From the NCBI GenBank assembly GCA_011525915.1, contig WYBM01000081.1, positions 1 through 63,436 on the forward strand: a DNA stretch of 63,436 nt. Reading direction: 5' to 3'. The notes beneath the pieces are model-generated. The model was not told the DNA's origin, made no database searches, and saw only the letters and a list, made by a program, of their open reading frames with translations. The number at the start of each line of letters is the position of its first letter. The first letter of the stretch is position 1. Below are positions 56,918 through 63,436 of this stretch, one piece after another. The translations under genes were made by a program, and so were the position numbers. This stretch comes from Ardenticatenaceae bacterium. Its GTDB lineage: Bacteria > Chloroflexota > Anaerolineae > Promineifilales > Promineifilaceae.

Positions 56918-58825
56918 ATGCAGTTACACATTCGGAAAAGAGTTGCCGAGGCCATAAAAGCAGGCACAGGGCATTCCACGGAAGTGGTGCCTTCACCGCT
57001 GCGCCAGTTGGCGCGTCTGATAAGTGGTGGAGACACGGTCACAGCCCAATTGTTACGTGGGCTGTTGTGGAAGTACCGTATATTTGTGGTGATTGCGTTG
57101 TTAACCAGCCTGGGAGCGGCCGTTTTTGAGGGGAGTACGTTGGCCGTTTTTACCCTGGCGTTAGAGGCCTTGTCTGGCGCAGAAACAGCCAGCGCTTATG
57201 CGGATCTAGGCATCGTAGGCGAGGGGTTACAGGCATTACAGCAAACAGTTACATCTCGGCAGCTGTTTTTTATACTGGTATTTGTGGCCGTCATCATGCA
57301 GGTGATTCGTAGCGGGCTGCAGTTCGGAAGCCGGTATGCCGCTTCTTTTATCACTTCCTGGTCTGAGGGAGATTTGCGTCGTCGCCTGCTGCGCCAGTTT
57401 ATGACCATGAGTTATGCCCAAACCAGCCAATATAAAACCGGCGATCTGGTCAGTTACTCTGAACAGATCACATATGTAGGTCATTTGTTATTTACAATCC
57501 ATAGTGGTATAAGTTTGCTCTTGATATTAGTAACCTATGTGGCCATTTTGTTCTGGCTGGCATGGCCCCTAACACTGATGTCGGTATTAGCACTCATATT
57601 ACTTTCTCTTTCGTTAGGCCGTGTCATTTCTAATATTCGGCATATTTCAAGTCGTTTTGTCCAGGCTACTGTGACTCTAAATGAGCATATCGTTGAGTTT
57701 TTGAGTGGCTTGCGAGTTATTCATACCTTTAGCCGTGAACATTATGCCATTCAGCGGACGGGTAATGCAATTGATGAAAGTGTTCGCGCACGGCGATTAG
57801 CTCTGGTTTGGAAGGGGGCAGTAGATCCTATTGTAGAGACAACGGCTGTAGTTGGGTTGGCATGCTTTCTGGCATTAGGGTTCTGGTTGGTAGAAAATGA
57901 AGGACTCACTACTTTGCCCAGGCTCGCAATGTTTGTTATTGTGATGTTCCGCTTGTTACCACGTATTTCTACTCTTAATGCTCAAGTAGCAGGTATTAGT
58001 AATGATTTGCCTTACGCAGAACGTGTAGCGAATATATTGCAGCAGGATGACAAGAGATATATGGTAGAAGGAGTACGGTCGTTTAACAAGCTCGCAAACC
58101 AGATTGTTTTTGATAAGGTTTCTTTGCAATATAGTGGTGAGGAGAAAGTAGCCGTGTCTGATCTTTCTTTTACTATTGAGAAGGGCCAAACGATAGCCTT
58201 TGTGGGAGCTTCTGGCTCTGGTAAATCTACTATTGTAAACTTGCTCTTGCGTTTATATGATCCCACTGTAGGTCAGATTAGTGCTGATGGGGTGGATCTG
58301 CGAGAATTGCAATTGTCTGGTTGGCGGGAACGCATCGGCGTGGTGGACCAGGACACTTTTATTTTCAATAGCAGCATCGCCGAAAACATCCGCTTGGGGC
58401 GTCTAAATGCTACGAGGGAAGAAATCATCACCGCGGCTCAAGTGGCCAATGCTCACGAGTTTATTATGGAGTTGTCCGATGGTTATGAGACCGTGGTGGG
58501 CAATCGTGGCTATAGGCTATCAGGTGGGCAGCGGCAACGCATAGCTATTGCCCGCGCCGTTTTGCGCGACCCGGATATCCTGATTTTTGATGAAGCCACC
58601 AGCGCGTTAGATAGTCAATCGGAGCAATTGATACAGGTATCTTTGGAAAACTTGCGCCAAGGCCGTACTGTTATCCTCATTGCCCATCGTTTATCTACTA
58701 TCATATTAGCTGATCGCATTTATGTATTAGAGGCAGGCGGCATTATAGAGCAAGGAACGCATCTTCAATTGTTAGCTGATAATGATCGTTACGCAACCAT
58801 GTGGAAACTGCAGTCTCTTGGGTAA
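56918..58825 (+). CDS. ABC-type exporter, membrane domain fused to ATPase (MsbA-like)
   Basis: 635 aa. Six membrane helices lie at about residues 50-360. The ATPase has Walker A GASGSGKST, Q loop VVDQDTFIFNSSIAENIRLGR, signature LSGGQRQRIAIARA and Walker B ILIFDEATSALD, followed by the H-loop His in IAHRLST. It probably forms a homodimer that flips lipid-linked glycans or exports lipids; the neighbouring glycosyltransferase and methyltransferase genes point to an envelope glycan. Starts 69 bp after udk and begins the AT-richer segment. Confidence 0.92.
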   Translation: MQLHIRKRVAEAIKAGTGHSTEVVPSPLRQLARLISGGDTVTAQLLRGLLWKYRIFVVIALLTSLGAAVFEGSTLAVFTLALEALSGAETASAYADLGIVGEGLQALQQTVTSRQLFFILVFVAVIMQVIRSGLQFGSRYAASFITSWSEGDLRRRLLRQFMTMSYAQTSQYKTGDLVSYSEQITYVGHLLFTIHSGISLLLILVTYVAILFWLAWPLTLMSVLALILLSLSLGRVISNIRHISSRFVQATVTLNEHIVEFLSGLRVIHTFSREHYAIQRTGNAIDESVRARRLALVWKGAVDPIVETTAVVGLACFLALGFWLVENEGLTTLPRLAMFVIVMFRLLPRISTLNAQVAGISNDLPYAERVANILQQDDKRYMVEGVRSFNKLANQIVFDKVSLQYSGEEKVAVSDLSFTIEKGQTIAFVGASGSGKSTIVNLLLRLYDPTVGQISADGVDLRELQLSGWRERIGVVDQDTFIFNSSIAENIRLGRLNATREEIITAAQVANAHEFIMELSDGYETVVGNRGYRLSGGQRQRIAIARAVLRDPDILIFDEATSALDSQSEQLIQVSLENLRQGRTVILIAHRLSTIILADRIYVLEAGGIIEQGTHLQLLADNDRYATMWKLQSLG

Positions 58826-58929
58826 CAGTGGAGGCGTGTAAGATAGGCACGGTGCTAAGTTTACACATTATGGTTTAGAAAGGTTTATTATGGAGACATT
58901 TGTATAACTCCTTAGCCTCAAAGGTGCAT

Positions 58930-59580
58930 ATGAAGAGGTGGTTGATTAAAAAGCTAAAATCGGTAAAACTCTGGCGGCATATACGACGGCATAAAGCTAA
59001 ATTGTATAGTTCCTCTCTAGTTTCTTCAGAAGCTTACGGGGAATATCTGAAAATGCAGCTGCAGCGTAGCTTACGTAAAAATGACCTTCGGCTTAAGCCC
59101 CGAACTATCCAGTTGATTGATAAACTAGCAGAAGTGGTGAGTTTGCAGCAGACTAAGGTGCTATGCATGGGTTGCCGCAACCGTGCAGAGCTAGATTATT
59201 TTCATCATAAAGGGGTAGCAGATGTTGTGGGTATTGATCTATTTAGTGAAGATCCTGATATTTTGGTAATGGATATGCATTATCTACAATTTCCAGACAA
59301 TACTTTTGATGTTGTGTATAGTTCTCATTCCCTAGAACACGCATGTGATCCTCGGCAAGTTATTAATGAAATGGCACGCGTTTGTCGTTCAGGAGGGGTA
59401 GTGGTAGTTGAAGTTCCTATCAATTATGAGGTGACAAGTACAGATCTAGTTGATTTCGGAGGTTACCAAAACATTCATAAAGAGTTTGTTTTTTGTTTAA
59501 AAGAAACTTTGTGGTCCGAAAACCTCCCTTCCCAGAATAATAGCACAGAGGTGGCCCGAACGATTATGCGCCTTGTTTGA
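58930..59580 (+). CDS. Class I SAM-dependent methyltransferase
   Basis: 216 aa. A basic N-terminal extension (KRWLIKKLKSVKLWRHIRRHKAK) is followed by a Rossmann-type methyltransferase fold: TKVLCMGCRNRAELDYF (motif I region, GCRNR replacing the usual GCGxG), VVGIDLFSEDPDILVMDMHYLQFPDNTFDVVYSSHSLEHACDP and VCRSGGVVVVEVPI. It lies among polysaccharide genes and may modify a sugar or lipid. I prefer the ATG at 58930; a TTG at 58900 would add ten residues. Codon use and base composition are AT-richer than in the rest of the window. Confidence 0.78.
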   Translation: MKRWLIKKLKSVKLWRHIRRHKAKLYSSSLVSSEAYGEYLKMQLQRSLRKNDLRLKPRTIQLIDKLAEVVSLQQTKVLCMGCRNRAELDYFHHKGVADVVGIDLFSEDPDILVMDMHYLQFPDNTFDVVYSSHSLEHACDPRQVINEMARVCRSGGVVVVEVPINYEVTSTDLVDFGGYQNIHKEFVFCLKETLWSENLPSQNNSTEVARTIMRLV

Positions 59581-59650
59581 CGACAGAAGGATGTTTTTTA
59601 CCTGCTCCAGATGAATTGGTATAAAAGCATCACCTCATGTTCCTTACTCA

Positions 59651-60364
59651 ATGAACCTTTATCCCTCCAATCTGGGTTATTCTATGCGTCGCTATTTCGT
59701 GGACGCTTTTCACTTCAGACGTGTGGCGGCTATTCCGGCTAATAGTTTGGTCCTTGACTTAGGTGGTCAAAGGACAATTAAGAGAGGTCAGTTTGATATT
59801 GCTCGTTACGATTTGCGAGTATTTTATTTGAATTTATCTATAACTAAAGGCGCAGATGTACAGGCTGACGCAGCTTGCTTACCAGTAGCCGCCGCCGCTG
59901 TGGATGTGGTTATCTGTGCCGAGACGTTGGAGCATGTTTACCGACCAGAGTTGGTCGTACGGGAAGCCTTTCGGGTACTGCGCCCAGAAGGGCTCCTCCT
60001 TATTACTGTACCCTTTTTATTTCGTATTCATGCTGATCCCTATGATTACGGCCGTTATACAGACTATTATTGGCAAACCCTTCTGCAAGATACAGGCTTT
60101 AGCAATATCGCTATTGAACGGCAAGGCTTGTATTACTCTGTCTTGACTGACTTATGCAAATTGAGAGCTAACAATCTGAAAATTCCACGACCTTTTGGGC
60201 GGCCGATACGCTGGAGTCTGTTTCACTTATTTATCGACCCCATGCAAAAGTGGGCTTTGAGACGTGAAAGCAAAGCTTCTGTGCAGGCAAACCCATTTTT
60301 ACAAAGCTTTACGACGGGTTTTGGAATTGCGGCCACAAAAAGCTTGGTGAACACATATGAGTGA
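59651..60364 (+). CDS. Class I SAM-dependent methyltransferase
   Basis: 237 aa. Motif I is LVLDLGGQRTIKRG, followed by ADAACLPVAAAAVDVVICAETLEHVYRPELVVREAFRVLRPEGLLLITVPFLFRIHADPYDYGRYT, the usual order for a methyltransferase of the Methyltransf_11 type. The C-terminal part (FSNIAIERQGLYYSVLTDLCKL …) is longer than average and variable. It is 12 bp before the double glycosyltransferase gene and likely cotranscribed with it. Substrate unknown, presumably a glycan. Confidence 0.82.
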   Translation: MNLYPSNLGYSMRRYFVDAFHFRRVAAIPANSLVLDLGGQRTIKRGQFDIARYDLRVFYLNLSITKGADVQADAACLPVAAAAVDVVICAETLEHVYRPELVVREAFRVLRPEGLLLITVPFLFRIHADPYDYGRYTDYYWQTLLQDTGFSNIAIERQGLYYSVLTDLCKLRANNLKIPRPFGRPIRWSLFHLFIDPMQKWALRRESKASVQANPFLQSFTTGFGIAATKSLVNTYE

Positions 60365-60379
60365 GGTTGAAAATATTTG

Positions 60380-62512
60380 ATGAAGCCCAAAGTGTTCCTA
60401 ACGGGCAGTGATAATACTGATTGGGCCTTAGATGATGATCTACGCTTAACAAAACTTGCGTTGCAGGGACTTGTGGAATTTTCAGGCCCGAAAGACTGTC
60501 AAGTAGTCCATACTATGTGGTGGTCTGGCTTGACATCTCTTCCAGATATGGCGTTAAGGGGTAAGCGTATTATCAGCCACATGCCGGGAGAACCCTTTAG
60601 GTATTTAGGTGTTCCTGGCTATAGTCACGAAGTCCAAAAAGTAGGCTGTTGGATTACATATACTACCCAGGCACATCAGCAGCTGGAGAGCATCGGTATT
60701 AAAAGCGCTTTAATTCCTTACACTGTTAATACCAGCATTTTCCGACCTCTTTCTGAGCAAGATGAAGGGGTCATTACTTTACGCCAGAAATGGAATATTC
60801 CTGATGATGCTTACCTAATTGGTAACTTTCATCGAGATACGAAGGGAAGTGACTTAACTAACCCAAAACTTGAAAAAGGGCCAGATATTTTTGTGGAAAT
60901 TGTGCGTACTTTAATCCAACGTCAGCGCCGCGTTCATGTTGTCTTGGCTGGACCACGCCGATTTTGGATACGACAAAAACTGGACCAGTTACAAATTCCC
61001 TATACTTTTGTGGGTAACCGAATAGAAGGCCAAGACGACATGATTGATAATAATCTCCCCCATACGATCCTTAATCTGTTGTACAATTTGGTTGATGTTT
61101 ATATTGTTAGCAGCCGGACGGAGGGGGGGCCACGTTCCATTTTGGAAGCAACGGCGGCGCGATGCAAGATCATTAGCACACCGGTTGGATTGGCTCAAGA
61201 TGTATTGCAATCGAATTGTGTATATCGATGTCCTGTTGATGCTGTTGATTTGCTAGATTTAGATATACGTGAGGGGTATTTAAACCACAGTCTAGAAGAG
61301 CATTATCAGAAGATATTAGGCTACCATCAACCCCATTGTGTTACCCCTCTATTTGCAGAATTATATGCTGGAATTCAAAATATAAAGCCTTACCAACCCA
61401 AATTACAAACCAGGCAATCTTCGGCTGATGTTCGGCATGTGTATCAGTCATATGCCCGTATGAAGTTATCAAACAAAATATCCAGTTCAGGGTTGGCAAG
61501 AAAAGCGTGGCAACGATGGGGTCGGCCTAATTTGCAAAAAGTTCGCCATGCTTGGAAGCAGCTTCGCTATCATAGATCAAACATGGTCGATACTGCATTG
61601 ACGATCGGCCTTTGGCATCAATTTGTAAAGCCACCATATGGAGGTGGTAACCAGTTTATGCTGGCCATCCGCAAAGGGTTAATGGCACATAGTGTAAACA
61701 TCGTAGAAAATATATTTACTCCAAATGTTGATGTCTATTTGTTGAACTCTATTCACTTTGATGTTAAACAATTGCTTCAATTTGCCCAGAATCACCCAAT
61801 AAGTGCCGTTCACCGTATAGATGGCCCCATTCACTTAGTTCGCGGATATGATAAAGAAAAAGATGATTTGTGTTATGAGCTGAACCGTGAATTTGCTTCA
61901 GCTACGGTTGTTCAATCTGAGTGGACTTTTCAACGGATTTGTGAATCAGGCTATTTTCCCATAAATCCGATTATTATACGTAATGCCGCTGATTCGGATA
62001 TTTTCCATGCACAAGGACGAGTAACATTTGATCAGGGGCGCAAGATTCGTTTGATTTCCACAAGCTGGTCAAACAGCCCTCGCAAGGGTGGGCCTATTTA
62101 CAAGTGGATTGAAGAAAATCTGGATTGGGAACGTTTTGAATATACCTTTGTTGGACGTGCATCAGAATCTTTTTCGCGCATACGACAAATTGAACCAGTT
62201 CCTTCGGATGAGTTGGCAAGGATTTTGCGCCAGCATGATATATATATTACTGCTAGTGATAATGACCCATGTTCTAATGCCCTTGTTGAGGCGTTAAGTT
62301 GTGGCTTGCCCGCTTTATTCTTGAACGCAGGTGGTCATCCAGAGTTAGTAGGGTATGGTGGGTTACCCTTTAATGATGTAGGTGAGATTTTGCCGCAGCT
62401 TGAAAAGTTGACGGCTAACTATGAGATGTTTCAAAATTTAATCCAGGTGTCAAGACTAGATGAGGTTGTGGAAAAGTATTATGCGGTTCTAAAAGGAATT
62501 TTACATAAGTAA
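60380..62512 (+). CDS. Two-domain glycosyltransferase (two GT4-like modules)
   Basis: 710 aa from the ATG at 60380 (a TTG at 60377 is possible). Two GT-B glycosyltransferase halves are fused. The first has SRTEGGPRSILEATAARCKIISTPVGLAQDVL near residue 245, and the second TASDNDPCSNALVEALSCGLPALFLNAGGHPELVG near residue 640; both are donor-binding motifs of GT4. It could add two sugars in sequence to a growing glycan. Length and AT-rich base composition fit an acquired envelope-polysaccharide gene. Confidence 0.85.
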   Translation: MKPKVFLTGSDNTDWALDDDLRLTKLALQGLVEFSGPKDCQVVHTMWWSGLTSLPDMALRGKRIISHMPGEPFRYLGVPGYSHEVQKVGCWITYTTQAHQQLESIGIKSALIPYTVNTSIFRPLSEQDEGVITLRQKWNIPDDAYLIGNFHRDTKGSDLTNPKLEKGPDIFVEIVRTLIQRQRRVHVVLAGPRRFWIRQKLDQLQIPYTFVGNRIEGQDDMIDNNLPHTILNLLYNLVDVYIVSSRTEGGPRSILEATAARCKIISTPVGLAQDVLQSNCVYRCPVDAVDLLDLDIREGYLNHSLEEHYQKILGYHQPHCVTPLFAELYAGIQNIKPYQPKLQTRQSSADVRHVYQSYARMKLSNKISSSGLARKAWQRWGRPNLQKVRHAWKQLRYHRSNMVDTALTIGLWHQFVKPPYGGGNQFMLAIRKGLMAHSVNIVENIFTPNVDVYLLNSIHFDVKQLLQFAQNHPISAVHRIDGPIHLVRGYDKEKDDLCYELNREFASATVVQSEWTFQRICESGYFPINPIIIRNAADSDIFHAQGRVTFDQGRKIRLISTSWSNSPRKGGPIYKWIEENLDWERFEYTFVGRASESFSRIRQIEPVPSDELARILRQHDIYITASDNDPCSNALVEALSCGLPALFLNAGGHPELVGYGGLPFNDVGEILPQLEKLTANYEMFQNLIQVSRLDEVVEKYYAVLKGILHK

Positions 62513-62552
62513 AAAGGATCTATCTTACGGGTTTGATATCACCATTTGAATA

Positions 62553-62687
62553 ATGGATTTCGACACAGTTATTCATAGAGGTTGCCATAAAACGGCTTGT
62601 ACATATTTGCCACAGCTCGCGCAGCTTTTGGAAGAAGAAGGAAAAAAAGGGTTATTTAATAAGCTGTGTTATGACAGATTGATCTAA
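62553..62687 (+). pseudogene. Sulfotransferase-like N-terminal scrap
   Basis: 44-codon frame beginning at ATG 62553, encoding VIHRGCHKTACTYLPQLAQL near its start. This resembles the 5'-phosphosulfate-binding start of sulfotransferase-like proteins ('…HIGMHKTGTTSLQ…'), with the usual Gly and Thr changed, and it stops at 62687. It is too short to be functional. Confidence 0.4.
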
Positions 62688-62942
62688 CAGTCTATAGAGT
62701 TGTTTCCAAAAAGACATGTGCTTGCGTTGCCTTTGGCAATGTTGTGTGCCGATCAAATCGCTTTTTTACATGCTCTTCATAATTTTCTTGATCTAAGATT
62801 GAGTGAGAGCATGCCTGGCAACCCAAAAATAAATGATAGTATGCGGTTAATGCCTGTGTTGAAGGTGAATTGTTATAAATAAACTAGCTTGCTAGATTCA
62901 CGCTGGCATTGAACAAGTACATTTATCCCGAATAGCAAATGT

Positions 62943-63111
62943 TTATCCCCACATTCCGCACTTAGATTGGGTCAATTGACATAACTTTCTAAATCATGCA
63001 TCTAAAGCCGTTCTGTCAAAAAATTGATCCGAAAAGCATGAACTGCAAACGTAATTTTTCTCAGAACAAATTATAGAGTCCAATTTTTGAAGGTGCGGAA
63101 TGTGGGTTATC
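62943..63111. mobile_element. MITE with 14-bp terminal inverted repeats and 5-bp target duplication
   Basis: The element body is 62948-63106 (159 bp). Its ends are CCCACATTCCGCAC (62948-62961) and GTGCGGAATGTGGG (63093-63106), exact reverse complements. It is flanked by direct repeats TTATC at 62943-62947 and 63107-63111. It has no coding capacity, so it is a non-autonomous transposable element. The parent IS is not in this window, and I cannot name the family. Confidence 0.85.
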
Positions 63112-63190
63112 GTACACACTTTTACATGTTAAAGTATCGCATTCTCCTCCCAATCTTGAATAAGCTCTTTAGTAGGGTGAGCAAATACAA

Positions 63191-63304
63191 ATGCTGAAAG
63201 CGATTGTTGCAGAAATTGAGTCTAACTTTCAAAGCAGTAATAAGAATCTGAGCCGACTTATAGGAATTGAGCTGGCTCGATACGCCTATCTATCTAATAG
63301 ATAA
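63191..63304 (+). CDS. Short hypothetical frame at the IS boundary
   Basis: 38-codon frame (37 aa, MLKAIVAEIESNFQSSNKNL…) with no good ribosome-binding site. It may be a remnant of a gene cut by the adjacent insertion sequence. Confidence 0.25.
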   Translation: MLKAIVAEIESNFQSSNKNLSRLIGIELARYAYLSNR

Positions 63305-63309
63305 AATAG

Positions 63310-63436
63310 ACCCAATGTGCAACTTTTAGGCCGTTACCAGGTCATCTAAATGAAGAGGCGGACGACCAAGTTGCAGGTTAATAAAGACGCAAACAGTGTG
63401 CGACAGTACCTTACGAATCAAGCGGTTCTGATAATG
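63310..63436. mobile_element. End of an IS982-like insertion sequence
   Basis: The sequence ACCCAATGTGCAACTTTTAGG, starting at 63310, follows the AT-rich flank and leads directly into a transposase gene end. An ACC start is typical of IS982 inverted repeats. Only this end lies in the window, so the target duplication cannot be checked. Confidence 0.6.
63326..63436 (-). CDS. C-terminal fragment of an IS982-like transposase
   Basis: 36 codons on the minus strand, entering at the window edge and ending at TAA (63326-63328). The peptide NRLIRKVLSHTVCVFINLQL followed by GRPPLHLDDLV matches the usual IS982 transposase C-terminus ('…AHT[IF]C[VI]F[LI]N…LG[RN]P…[LF]…L[IV]'). The rest of the gene, including the DDE residues, lies outside the window. 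Confidence 0.7.
   Translation of the reverse strand, partial: HYQNRLIRKVLSHTVCVFINLQLGRPPLHLDDLVTA

Larger units (their letters stand above)
62513..63309. other. About 800 bp of decayed genes and mobile DNA
   Basis: No intact gene is supported. It contains a sulfotransferase-like scrap (62553-62687), an unclassified short frame (62700-62882, starts with TTG, encodes 60 aa of unknown nature), a MITE (62948-63106) and a short open frame (63191-63304, MLKAIVAEIESNFQ…) ending just before the IS982-like end. AT content is high throughout. Confidence 0.6.

Noticed and set aside
1..63436. rRNA genes
   Set aside because: No 16S, 23S or 5S sequence was recognised; only one tRNA (Thr, CGT) is present.

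Overview
This 63.4 kb window looks like chromosomal DNA of an uncultivated, filamentous-type member of the Chloroflexota, most likely Anaerolineae or a close relative. That is an inference from gene content: a fused DisA_N-YbbR diadenylate cyclase, a fused E1 alpha-beta branched-chain dehydrogenase, an SLC12-like transporter, a DUF1028 protein, SBBP and choice-of-anchor B exported proteins, many NarL-type two-component systems, and long co-directional runs with TTG/GTG starts. The octamer ACGGCCGT is strongly over-represented through most of the window. Both window edges end in partial genes that look like transposases (a coiled-coil N-terminus at the left, an IS982-like C-terminus at the right), which is where draft contigs commonly break.

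Layout. 0-7 kb: secreted M28 peptidase (minus), decayed DNA with an IS4-like transposase scrap, a small membrane protein, then folC and lon (plus). 7-13.7 kb: six tightly packed minus-strand genes. In transcription order they are a BchE-like B12/radical SAM protein, a membrane protein, an isoprenylcysteine-methyltransferase-like/DCC fusion, a TIGR01777 epimerase, a histidine kinase and its response regulator. 14-17 kb: HtrA lipoprotein protease, DUF1028 protein and a DUF3137-like protein. 17-28.6 kb (minus): E2 and fused E1 of a branched-chain 2-oxoacid dehydrogenase, the CdaA-CdaR fusion with four 56-bp tandem repeats in its leader, two membrane coiled-coil proteins, a cation-chloride cotransporter-like permease and a lipoprotein. 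28.9-31 kb: ETF:quinone oxidoreductase-like Fe-S membrane protein. 31-34.5 kb: membrane GH-A-type glycosidase overlapping a GT39-like mannosyltransferase. 34.8-38.7 kb: sensor kinase, response regulator and D-cysteine desulfhydrase-like enzyme. 38.7-43 kb: two secreted beta-propeller proteins and an AI-2E transporter. 43-46.6 kb: SDR, QueA-like protein and 8-oxoguanine deaminase-like amidohydrolase.

46.6-48.3 kb is the most striking locus. It holds a B12/radical SAM gene whose apparent stop TGA is followed in frame by Cys-Ala-Glu-Pro and ten more codons, with a compact SECIS-like hairpin 15 nt downstream. I read it as a selenoprotein related to the 'CUAEP/CCAEP-tail radical SAM (seleno)protein' group. 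It is bracketed by two inverted ~111 bp two-hairpin repeats, one starting directly after the true stop.

48.3-56.9 kb carries small metabolic and accessory genes (CoA-binding, VOC, DinB-ankyrin fusion, MoaD/ThiS plus BNR propeller, orphan kinase, pentapeptide repeat protein, tRNA-Thr, zinc ribbon, uridine kinase). 56.9-63.4 kb is an AT-richer envelope-polysaccharide segment (ABC exporter, two methyltransferases, double-domain glycosyltransferase). It has almost no ACGGCCGT and ends in decayed genes, a 159 bp MITE with a 5 bp target duplication, and an IS982-like end.
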